The notes beneath the pieces were generated by a model that was given only the letters and a program-made list of their open reading frames with translations, had not been told where the DNA came from and searched no databases. The position numbers were made by a program, and so were the translations under genes. Below, one piece after another: positions 26,250 through 35,670 of a DNA stretch of 64,000 bases (its first letter is position 1; each line of letters starts with the position of its first letter). Origin of the DNA: Perca fluviatilis. Its lineage: Eukaryota; Chordata; Actinopteri; Perciformes; Percidae. The stretch is taken from positions 7,839,249-7,903,248 of the forward strand of contig NC_053126.1 in the NCBI RefSeq assembly GCF_010015445.1. The letters run 5' to 3'.

Positions 26250-26653
26250 CAGTGGAGTACTGCAGGGGGTACGGGAGATTTTTTTTTTTAAATGTTTATT
26301 TAAAAAATATTAGTGATGCATAATTCCTAAAATAATTATACACTTTAATAATGAAAAGTTTTAGTGATTCTAAACATTTTATTTTTATTTTTTTTTTAAG
26401 ATTATGTTTTGGCTATTTTAGGCCTTTAATTGACAGGACAGCTGAAGACATTAAAGGGTAGGGAGACGGGGAATGATATGCAGCAAAGGGCCGCAGGTCG
26501 GAGTTGAACCCGGGCTACTGCGTCGAGGAGTAAACCTCTATATATGGGCACCGGCTTTAGCAACTGAGCTATCTGGGCGCCCCGATCAGGGGGTACTTGG
26601 ATGAAAAAATATTTCATGGGGGTGCATTATTGAAAAAAGGTCGAGAACCACTG
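26250..26653. mobile_element. hAT element with perfect 8-bp TSD and nested SINE
   Basis: The right terminus complements to CAGTGGTTCTCGACCTTTTT, a hAT-type end; the left terminus begins CAGTGGAGTACTGCAGGGGG. Both ends are flanked by the same 8 bp, CCTTATAC (26242-26249 and 26654-26661). The element is 404 bp, of which about 190 bp is a later minus-strand SINE. No transposase remains. Confidence 0.9.
26390..26583 (-). mobile_element. tRNA-derived SINE, family 3, inside a hAT element
   Basis: Read on the minus strand: 'GATAGCTCAGTTGCTAAAGC' (A box), B box GGTTCAACTCC, then 'CCTGTCAATTAAAGGCCTAA' and an A-rich tail. It has interrupted the hAT element at 26250-26653, so it is the younger insertion. 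Confidence 0.88.
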
Positions 26654-27171
26654 CCTTATACCACACATCAGTACACAAGATTCAAATATAAACCAACCAA
26701 ATCTCAAGCCAGCGCAGGACAGAAACTGCCAAAAGTCAAATTAACATCAACTTTATTCCCCAATGAAGATGAGCTCAAGACAGCTGCAGCAAGACCGGTC
26801 ATTCCTACATGTACAGCCACACTCATCTCATATGCCCAAACAACGGCATCCTAAGGAGAATCAACCCTTAGTGGTTTGGACAAATGGCCTGTCAAATTTC
26901 ACAAGTGTGGAGCCTGCTACTGGTGCTTGTTTAGTCTCATAGGACCAGGCAAGTTGTTACATTTACATGGTTAGAACAAAGCTTTACGAGCAAAGCTGCA
27001 CTGATTCACAACAGCTGACTACAGCACTATGTTTTAGACTTAAAAGCATATAAATCACATACCTTTCTATTCAAGGGATGTGTGCAAGCTTCGCAACGCT
27101 CACACATACAGGAGTGAGGACATATTGGGTCTTACCAGGTGTCAGACTTAGAGTTAGGTTTCCAGCATATG

Positions 27172-27181
27172 AAAGGATATG
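27172..27181 (-). other. U12-type (AT-AC) 5' splice site of channel intron 1
   Basis: On the minus strand the exon ends ...TGTAACCC and the intron begins ATATCCTTTC. This matches the minor-spliceosome 5' splice-site consensus ATATCCTT exactly. No GT donor is available at the position where the conserved reading frame ends. AT-AC introns are documented in voltage-gated sodium and calcium channel alpha-subunit genes, so this is expected biology. The matching branch point and AC acceptor are outside the window. Confidence 0.85.
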
Positions 27182-27641
27182 GGTTACAGACGACGCGAAG
27201 ACACCAGTTGCGAGGCCTTGTTGTTTGCTTTAAGCAGAAGAAGGCCATGGGGGCCAGGACCGGGTACGGCTGCTGCTGCTGCTGATCCTCCTCCGAAACG
27301 CAGTCTGGATCCCGAATAGGAGCCCTGATGCGAACTCCCAATGTTGGTCCAACTTCCACTTCCGGTTCCTGGTCTTCATGCTCCTGAACCTCGGGACTCC
27401 ATTCTGCTCCATCGCCCCGACCAGTAGCGCTTCTCCTCCTCCTCCTCCCCCCGCTCCTCTTCTCCACCTCCTCCTCTTCCTCCTCATCATGGCCTCCTCC
27501 AGGGTCAACATCCTGACCCGGGGCGTCATTCCTGTAGGGCGTCGGTATAGCAAGCCTCACCTCCTCCCGCACCTCCTCCCGCACCTGGGCCTCCGGGCAC
27601 TCTGCGTACTGAAAGCGCGCTCTCCCCTCGCCATCAGTCAT
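27181..27641 (-). CDS. cacna1h: T-type (Cav3) calcium channel alpha-1 subunit, first coding exon
   Basis: Encodes the cytoplasmic N-terminus of a low-voltage-activated calcium channel pore subunit, a plasma-membrane protein of four six-helix repeats. The 153 complete codons start MTDGEG. They continue through an acidic run (residues 52-60), an Arg-rich stretch (66-70) and a short Gln run (120-124), and end PYPVLAPMAFFCLKQTTRPR / NWCLRVVCNP. That last 30-residue block is the conserved segment just before the first membrane helix of Cav3 channels. Start choice: TGA lies four codons upstream in frame, A is at -3, and an acceptor (TTCCTTCAG) sits 24 nt upstream; the whole exon is 27181-27665. The exon ends after two bases of the Pro codon, at a U12-type donor. 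FFCL.QTTRPR and the MT.G start favour Cav3.2 (cacna1h); LAP.AFFCL and PRNWC also fit cacna1i, so the paralogue is uncertain. A 12-bp duplication (REEVREEV, residues 21-28) suggests a variable linker. The other exons lie outside the window. Confidence 0.88.
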
Positions 27642-27656
27642 GATAGAGCATCAGGC

Positions 27657-27685
27657 AGAGCCACTCTGAAGGAAGGTCAGAGGAA
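27657..27685 (-). other. 3' splice acceptor before the start-codon exon
   Basis: Minus strand: pyrimidine-rich CCTGTTCCTCTGACCTTCCT then TCAG, with the exon starting AGTGGCTCTG at 27665. It gives a 24-nt UTR segment before the ATG at 27641 and implies a spliced non-coding first exon upstream. Confidence 0.65.
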
Positions 27686-27796
27686 CAGGGGTTAGAGAGG
27701 GGTGGAGAGTGGGGGATGGGGACAAAATGGACAACCTTGTGGTGTAAGAGGCAGAGACGTAGAAGAGGAAAGAACACTTGCAAAGACTGCAGAGAA

Positions 27797-28177
27797 AAGG
27801 GCTGCACAATGTATCGTTTTTTTTATCATAGTCGCAATATCAACTGTCGCAATATAGACATCGCCAAAGGCTGCGACATATCGCGAAAGACACACAGAGC
27901 TGTTTTTTGTTAGTCGAAAGAAAAGATGAGTAGTCCACTTCTTTTTTTAGTGGTGCCTTTTATGATTCAATGTTCAATTTGTTCAAAAAAAACGAAATGT
28001 TGGAAATGATTTCCTTTCATTTGTTTTAAATTAAAAAAGCAGTTTGTTCGAACAACTGAAAGCAGCAGAAAGGCAGAACTGAGTTCACTTTAATATCTGT
28101 TTGTTTATTGCAAGTGATATCGTTATCTCGATATTCAACAACGTTATCGCATAGGTTCCTCGTATCGTGCAGCCCTA
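27797..28177. mobile_element. hAT-type MITE with perfect 8-bp TSD
   Basis: The ends are AAGGGCTGCAC...GTGCAGCCCTA (one mismatch at the first base). The flanking 8-mer GCAGAGAA is identical on both sides (27789-27796 and 28178-28185). At 381 bp it shares termini and the 'ATATCG/TTATCG' internal style with the MITE at 17585-17950. It sits inside the proposed 5'-UTR intron of the channel gene. No coding capacity. Confidence 0.92.
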
Positions 28178-28212
28178 GCAGAGAAACAGTGACAGAAAAA
28201 GAAGAGGGTGGA

Positions 28213-28238
28213 AGAGAGAGAGAGAGAGAGAGAGAGAG
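28213..28238. repeat. (GA)n microsatellite
   Basis: Pure AG/GA, 26 bp. Confidence 0.93.
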
Positions 28239-29112
28239 GGATCAACTTAGCAGAGAGCATTTTGGAGACGGATCACATAATGAGCCAAATAAACACTCTG
28301 ACTCTGACTGTTTCCTCCTCCAATCCGTCAACATCAAAAGTACTTGCTTCCAATCAAGCCAGACACGAATGACCAATGTGTGTTAACATACAGCAACCAT
28401 GGATACTGATGATTGAGCACCACAGATTGATCTGCTGTTTCAATGACACAATTGAATTAGAAACACAAACATATGGATCCAATTACAAATAAGTTATACA
28501 TCCCTGCCATAGAATCATATTGTGATATTGTGAAAATAGTGTGTGTTTTTTTTTTACTCTGTCTCCCTCCTCTTCCTGTTGCTATGTGATTGAACAGATG
28601 GACTGCTCTGTCTCCGGTCTACTGGAGGTTTTTAGCACACACCACGCAATGGTGGGCAGGGAATGCGCAAAAAGGAAGAAAAAAACGCACACACACACAT
28701 GAAATGCCACACTAATCCTGATTATTATAAGTATTATAGCATAATAGCAAACATTAGTCAATATAATCCAGCTAACAGACTTTTCTCTTTTAAGGGCTTT
28801 TTAATGGGCTTTGTTGTCCATCGTTTGCCGTTACGTGTGAAAAAAGCGCATCTGAGGCAGTTGCATGCTCTCCTGAAGGGGCTGTACGACAAAGAAGGAA
28901 ACATTTTAAACATGCTCTGATTAGGATAGCTGCTAAAAAAAAAAAAAAAAAGTACTTACGCATTTCAAACGGTGAAATAAAACACGCCTGATGGAATGGA
29001 GCGCCCATCACCTGTGTTTTGGGTTTTTTTTCGCCATTAAAAAGTGGATCCTCGATGTTTATTTAAACAGTACAGGCAGACAGAACAACTTTATACTTTT
29101 CAAATAGCCTAC

Positions 29113-29640
29113 CTTATCGAGACGGAATCGGAAGTTCCCATAAGCATGATCCGTGACTTTCCGTGTTTCCAGCGCACCCAGCCTTTCCCAGCAGCCCGGA
29201 GCTTTCCTTCCTGTCTTTCCTCTCTTCAAATCTTCTTTCTTCTTTTTTTCTTTTTTTTTTTTTTTAACAGATCAAAAGGTAATCCGAGAGCATAAATCAC
29301 TGGAAGTAATCAAAGAATCACTTGAAGTGGTCTTCATTGGCGCGTTCGGTTAACATCTATCCACAATCCATTGCATCCATCCGTCCATCCTCGCTGAGGT
29401 GTTGGTTACGCAGCGTGGAGCGGAGATGCGCGCGGGAGGGTCGGGCCGTGTGGCTCTCTGTGTGCTGATGCTCCGTGGCTGATCTGAAACCGACAAACTT
29501 GGCCCAGGACCCGGGAGTCCTGACACGTGACTTGATGCCGGCTATAGGGATGTAGCGCACAGTAGGAGACGCACACATGCGCGCGAAAAAGCCATGAAGA
29601 TCCAAGCCGGGCGCGCACGCACCGCGATGTTTCATGCATC
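29113..29640 (-). other. Proposed non-coding first exon (5' UTR) of the channel gene
   Basis: On the minus strand a CpG-rich segment (about 29640-29345) is followed by a purine-rich leader. It then reaches a good donor, CTCGATAAG|GTAGGC, whose last exon base is 29113. Spliced to the acceptor at 27665 it would put the first coding ATG in the second exon. Several upstream ATGs with short frames are present. The transcription start is not determinable from sequence alone; the right limit is a guess from composition. Confidence 0.45.
29345..29640 (-). promoter_or_regulatory. CpG-rich promoter-like patch
   Basis: Dense CpG (roughly one per 9-10 bp) with GCGCGC, CCGGGC and GCGCGCGAAA motifs, in sharp contrast to the CpG-poor surroundings. 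It lies 1.7 kb upstream of the channel start codon in the right orientation. This fits a vertebrate CpG-island promoter. No TATA box was identified. Confidence 0.5.
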
Positions 29641-31534
29641 ACCATGCAGTCAGCAGCAGTAGATAATGAAAATAGAATGAAAAATGTATTAGCCCATACC
29701 TTCCGTGAGTGTAAGCGACAGAAACACAAGGATCGATCATCAGTAGTATGTATTATTTTGGTTTATGTATTAGTTATTCCATGAAATTCCTCTAATACAC
29801 TATGTAGTATACTAACATGCTTTTGTTTTCAGTAAAAAAATATAAAAATATATATATAGCCCTATTTTTTTTTCTTTTCTTTTTTTTAATATGATATCTG
29901 TTGGGCTGAATAGATATAATGAATACACTCAAAATGGCTCCTTAAATTATCAATTCAATAAAAACAAAAGTTTAGATTAGTTGTGTTTTTGTGACAGACC
30001 GGATTTAGGCCATGCAATTTCTTATTGGGACCAGATGAGCCATTTTGAAATCAGATCCAGATCATTTTATTAGATTTTACAAGATTTGGGGATAGTAGAC
30101 TCTGGTCTGGAGCTGTAATCTTTGTCTGTTCAGGAGCCAGCCTGCTGTGCCAGTGCATTGCCAGACCTATCTCCACAGCTTTGCGGAGTAAGGTTTGGCT
30201 ACACCACACATACATCACACCATCTTCCTGTATACACATACACACAACATCCAACACTGGCAAAATGCACCCAATATTTGCCAAGACGATGGATTCTTTT
30301 TCCTTCATGTTATAACATAATAATAAAGCTTAAGTGAAGGAAAACTGAAAAGTTGTCTTTTTTTAAAATTGTTTGTTTATGCATTTACTCATAATCAACA
30401 TTATCCTTCATATTTTGTTCATCGTATTTGTCACGGTTCAACTGCTGCTGCTTCTGTGCCACGTCAACGTCTTTATAGGCAATTTAAATTGACAATCAAT
30501 TTAAACTCCCGTGCTGCCTGGATGATTGATCATAAATACATACACTATATTTAATGAAGAGTGTTTTAGTGAGAGAAGGGGAAACAGAGAGCTGGACGGA
30601 GAAAGAGGTAGAAAATCACAGAGAGAAGAAGTAAAGGACGGAGGTTAATGCTGGGGTAGAGTTTGGTGCTGTGCATTTGGATCCTGAGCAGCTTCGCTGT
30701 CGGTCCATGCCGGTAGACCCTGCTGACATTTACACCATCAGAGGAACCTGCCAGAAACTTGACAGTAATTGATATCTGGATGGAGAGAAAAAAAAAAAAA
30801 AAAAGAGATTCAAAAGCTCCCATCTCGAGTCAAGTCCCCCGGGTTTCATTTAGATGAGACAGCTGATGGGACGAGAATGTCATCAGTTAAACGTGGTCAC
30901 AGAAAACGTGGCATGACATTCAGACACACCGAGTTTGGGCAGGGCAACACAGTCAGGAAAGATATCCATGTGTTCCTGGTGGATCGCTCACTCCTGCCCT
31001 CCATACGGCCACAGGGAAACCAATAAAACGCTTTTGAACGACCAGTGCTGCTTTTATTACTACTGGAAACTAAGGAGAGGGAGCAGAAGTCACTGCACAG
31101 AACAAATGTAAGCCAGTGGTAAAACTAAAATACACTGGTTAGTCAGGTTGTTTTATATTTAAAAGGTTTATTAATAAATAATAAAAAATGAAAAAAAACA
31201 AAGTTTTTATGACGTAATGTATGTTAAAAACAGCTTACATATTTAATTACAAGGTTAATGCTTCCACTTTGGATAATGCTACTCACCCATCCCTGTGTAC
31301 ATTATGTGACGTAGTTAGCATAAACGATGCTTCGGGAGGGTTAGGCAACCCAATCTCCCAACAATCTGACCTAATCCCTTCATCTTTGTGTGCATACATA
31401 TGAAAGTTATAATCTAAACACTCTTCCTGATCCAGTTGTCCTAACTGTGGCCCACTTACTGTATTCTCTAGTTTGGTTGTTTGTATTACCCGGTAACTGG
31501 GTCAATAATTATGATTCATTTTAATGTACGAAAT
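29641..31534. other. No gene supported
   Basis: A+T-rich. A hairpin 'GCCAGACCTATCTCCACAGC...GCGGAGTAAGGTTTGGC' at 30158-30206 belongs to the MITE hairpin family of 3493-3528. A small open segment at about 30650-30770 on either strand could be an old exon or repeat, but shows no recognisable domain. A long A run lies at 30787-30804. Confidence 0.45.
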
Positions 31535-32537
31535 TAAAAGGGCCAATATGTAATATATTGACTGTAATGAATCCAAAAATGACCCCAACGCGTCATCAGA
31601 TATTAAGGCAACATGCTAAGTTGAAATATTATCTTTTCTGACAACAATGCTAATGCCAGTATTTTCTCCATTTGAAATTTCCCTTCCGTGACGGAATTTC
31701 TGTTTGTGTGTTGGCCTGTGTGTTGTTATCAACGGCCCAGTTTGACAGCCAGGCCGGGTTGCCAGATACACCTGTAAAAGCATAAACCCAGCGTGCTACA
31801 GCTGTAACGTTAGGACAGCCATGAAAGCAGCAAACAAACAAACAGGATCAACGGAGATAGATTCTACCAGACCTAAAAAAAAAAAAAAAAACGGCATGTT
31901 TCTAACCAGAGACTTAACAAACCCCGGGTAAATATTGGAGATGTATTTGAAAGATGGAGACAGCTCAGAGCCCAAAAGGACGCAGAGTTGGCTAATTTCC
32001 TCCTTAGCATGTAAGCATTAGCTTCAGGCTAATTTATCACGGCTACAAGGGACGGGCATTTTATGTAATTTCAACATTCGTGTACTAACATTGAATTATA
32101 CAGTATAGCTAGAGTATCCAAGTTGGTTACTCGCAAAAAAAAATACAAAAATTGAGACACAGCCAATAAAGTGATCCCGACTGGTCCTGGCTAACGCCGC
32201 CATGCTAACCCTGCTAATGTTACCGGAGGACAGGCTTCTATGGCTGTCAATATAGCCAGCATCTAACGTTAGATCTACTCCGCTGTGCTGTGAAGTAATG
32301 TCTGGCTATGTGAGACAAGCGTCTAGCAACACTGCTGTGGACCGCTCCTTCAGCGTGCTTTGGAGGAGGGTCTGGCAAAGCGAGACTATGCATGCTGCGG
32401 TCTCAGCCTGGCAACCTCCGTGAACTTTGAGTCTGGGGAGGAGGGGGCTGGGGGAGACGACTCTCTCCACTATTTTGAATTTGTACTGCAGTAACGATTT
32501 TAAACACTAGCTGTCAGCATTACATATTGCACCTTTA
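31535..32537. mobile_element. hAT-like non-autonomous element, about 1.0 kb
   Basis: The left end TTAAAAGGGCCAATATGTAAT and right end complement TAAAGGTGCAATATGTAAT are imperfect terminal inverted repeats. This is the 'AAAGGTGCAATATGTAAT' end common to teleost hAT non-autonomous elements. The interior has A-rich runs and, at 32301-32390, wording related to the 'TCTGGC...GGTCTGGCAAAGCGAGAC' hairpin family, which may be a secondary insertion. A TSD is not evident. Confidence 0.75.
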
Positions 32538-33589
32538 AAAAAAGTTAATGCATGTTTACATGCAGTAAATGATGATTCAATTCAACAAGTTTCCAACTAA
32601 ACTCATTTACCTGGAGATCAGAGACCTCTGCTTTACCAGCTAAAGGAAACACAGATTGATGCAGCAGTCAGGCCCATGCAGGTGTTATAGTTGTTGTTGC
32701 TGCCATCGCACGAGCAATCCATAAACCCAATATTACTGCTGTCACAACTAAAAACAAGGGCAAAGTAGCAATGTTAGCAAAATCAGATCAGATATGAAAC
32801 ATCAGGCCTCCCCCAGACACAAATCCATCTTCCCTAACTTGAATTGCCAGTACTCTGTTTCTTAAGCACTTTGTCAAGACACCACATGGCTCAATCTACT
32901 AAAATAACAAAAGCTGCAATCGTTTTCACAATGATCTTAAGGATGACAGACTCTCAGCTGGGTTAGAAAATGTTTAAAGTTCAGTCAACCAATCTTTTGG
33001 CAACTGTTCTCTTTGATTAATGTCACAAGATACAATACAATTTGTTGTAAACACACTGCCAGCAATGCAGCCTTTTATTGAACAGCATTGCCCTAGAGCT
33101 ATCGTGTGCAGTTCACAGATCACTCCAAAGCATCAGCTACGCTGGAACAAGCCGAATAAATGCTGGGCACACAAATGTGAGGCTGCTGCCAACTTTCTCG
33201 TCACACAAGGCTAAGCCGATCAAAATAATAATTTGCCAAAAGGTTGATGTTCTCCTTCAAGACCCTTGGCAGCCGAGCCGTGTCCCCGAAAGCCAATTAA
33301 GGAGTCATTGAAGTCTTGAAACAGAAGGGACAATGGAGACAGTCGTGGGCTCCGTTCAAAAGTGGTGAACTAAGTTTATTCAGAGGATAGTTTGCATCTT
33401 GATTGTCATGTAGCAATACTAAAGCGAGGGCTTCCTAAAGGGGCGATTAATACAGACAGGGTTTACATGAGGCCCCAGCCGCGCTAAATCACACTTTCCC
33501 GTTATCTGTCTGTGGAATAGGACATTACATTATCGAAAGTAATGTCCATCCTGAGGACCCGCTGAACTCATTACAGGAGTTAAATGCTT
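32538..33589. other. No gene seen
   Basis: Single-copy-looking DNA. A 9-bp inverted repeat GGACATTAC...GTAATGTCC lies at about 33520-33546 in a moderately GC-balanced stretch with no simple repeats. Function unknown. Confidence 0.4.
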
Positions 33590-33595
33590 TCTGTG

Positions 33596-33636
<41 letters not shown>
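33590..33636. repeat. (GT)n microsatellite
   Basis: GT tract with GCGT interruptions at both ends. Confidence 0.95.
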
Positions 33637-35430
33637 CCATTCATTCTCAGCTGTGAGCAAAAGCGAGCAGACAGATCAAGCTCCGCAGCACACAGGCCTC
33701 CGAACCCCGTCTGTCTCTCCCACCTGTCTGTCTCTCCCCCTCATGCCTTTCCGTCATGTACAGAGTTGGAGCTCATATCCTCTTTACCCTAGCCTTGGCC
33801 CCAAAATGGCTCCCATGAGGCTTTTGCTATATTGGCTCCGGTTTCAGACCACTCTCAGCTGCTTGGACAAAAGCCTGAAAGCCTGGTTGCTCAATTTCCT
33901 CTATACCAACCCTCAGAAGCCCATTTGGGCTCAGAGAAGCAAAGTATTTGACTGTGTGTGCTCGCTCTGGTTTTATTACACAACACAAGTCACTTCCGAG
34001 CTTGCAACTTTAGACGGTGTTATATCTAGGGAAGAAAGCATCTCTCTTGGCACTGTATTTAATTAATTTATACAATACGTATTGCCACCAGTCTAAATCA
34101 ACAGGAATGTGTGTGCTTCCCACAGATAATCAATAGTCATATGTCATCCTAAACTCCATGCCTTACATTCCGTGGCTGTCCCAGCCACTTCCCCATCCCC
34201 CAATCCCATCATCCCCCTACCCCCCTCCACACTAACTCCTACGCTTTCATCATCCAGCCTTTTCTTCCTGCTTGTCTCATCAGCGATTATTACAAGATCC
34301 TACTAGATGGGATTTTTGAAGAACAGAAGAGGAAAGAGGATATTCGTTGGGAACACACAAAAGGGATGGGTTTTCATTTGAAATACTAAATATTTTTTGG
34401 AAAACCAGACATCCAATTAGACACATTAAATTTTACAGGAGAAGAAGTAACTTGAATTAGCCTTTTCTTAATCCTTATTTTTAAATATAGCACACTTTAT
34501 GTAGTTTAGAGAAGTATATCCTCATGTTAACAATCATTTAGGTGTGTCATGTTTGGTTTCAGTTTCATTAATATCGGTGAATGTACATTATGGTAAAAGG
34601 TAGTGTGAGCAGCAAGAGCAAAAATGGCTGAACACACAAAGAACAACTACAGCACCTACAACAACAAAAATAACTGAAAGAAACTGAAAGGAAAATCATG
34701 TCTACGTCCTGCCCGCACTCTTCGATGGACAAGTGATCTCTCGAGAAGTGCAGGGCAGAAACACAACAGACATCGAAGACGTCTTCAAAAGTAATGAAGA
34801 AGAAAAAAACAACAAAGTCGAGAAACGATTCGCAAAGATTTACGCAATACCTCTGTTTTTCTCCGGCTCTATCGCACCTTGTCCTCTGATCTAAGATACC
34901 TTGATGTATCTATCCATCCATCCCCGCGTATTTCTCCCTCCCCACTGTCTCTAAGGACTGGAGTCTTATCATGAGGCCCCGCTGCTGACGTATATGAGGA
35001 GGGGGAGACCCTGCAAGTCTTTCTTCGGAGGGCTTCCCCCTGCAGCAGCACGGGAACTTGTATACTGTACACGTGTAGTGAGGAGTGCGTGTCACGAGTG
35101 TATTACACGAAGCCACTGAAATATGCATAACCTTGATGTATTATTGAAATCAAGCTAAGAAAAGTACACTGATAAACAGTGAAAGAGTGAGTGGCGTGGT
35201 TAAAAGGAAAGAGAAAAGGACGAGAGAGACTTCAAGGTGTGTGTGTGTTTTTTCATCCCCCCTTCGAGCTGCATGCCAAAGTAACCACTCTAATTAGGGT
35301 AATAGAGGGAAAAATATCCATGCATTCATAAACACAACAGGGACAGAGGCAGCAGTTACGTAATCACACAAACACCAGCACACCAACGGCTTTAGGAGGA
35401 AATGCTACATTTGCTATTTGTATTTGATTT
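33637..35430. other. No gene or clear repeat seen
   Basis: The open frame at 33584-34066 is partly repeat-driven and has no domain. Remaining sequence unassigned. Confidence 0.4.
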
Positions 35431-35449
35431 AATGCTAGAGTGGTAGTAG

Positions 35450-35670
35450 TAGTAGTACTAGTTTATTTTGAACATGTAAAAAAAAAATATATATATATAT
35501 ATATATACACATACATACATATATTAAACATAAATTAAAATGACAGATAAATAAGGACATGAACTTCTGAGCACAATCTACCAAAATTGTAAGTAATTCA
35601 AATAAGAAATTCCCATAGGAAGAAGTTCATAAACAAACTTTTCTAGTCCTACCCCCTTTCTCTATTTTTA
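35450..35670 (-). mobile_element. Possible LINE 3'-end fragment
   Basis: On the minus strand it reads '...ACATGTTCAAAATAAACTAG', like a retroelement 3' end with a polyadenylation-type signal, next to a (TA)n tract (35487-35506). 'TTCTAGTCCTACCCCCTTTC' nearby is wording I associate with fish non-LTR elements. Weak call. Confidence 0.3.

Larger units (their letters stand above)
27666..29112 (-). other. Proposed 5'-UTR intron
   Basis: Bounded by the donor GTAGGC at 29112 and the acceptor at 27666 (GT-AG type). It contains a hAT MITE (27797-28177), a (GA)n repeat (28213-28238) and an A16-type run near 28935-28951. A second strong donor-like site (GTAAGT at 28959-28954, minus) leaves room for an alternative UTR exon of about 50 nt. 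No cDNA was available to choose. Confidence 0.45.

Noticed and set aside
27378..27695. Plus-strand frame opposite the channel exon
   Set aside because: Antisense shadow of the GC-rich, repeat-containing exon; the minus strand carries the conserved motif and splice sites.
28954..29011. Alternative short 5'-UTR exon ending at the GTAAGT donor (28959, minus)
   Set aside because: The donor is strong and CAG/GTGATG at about 29012 could be an acceptor, but without transcripts it cannot be preferred over the 29113 donor model.
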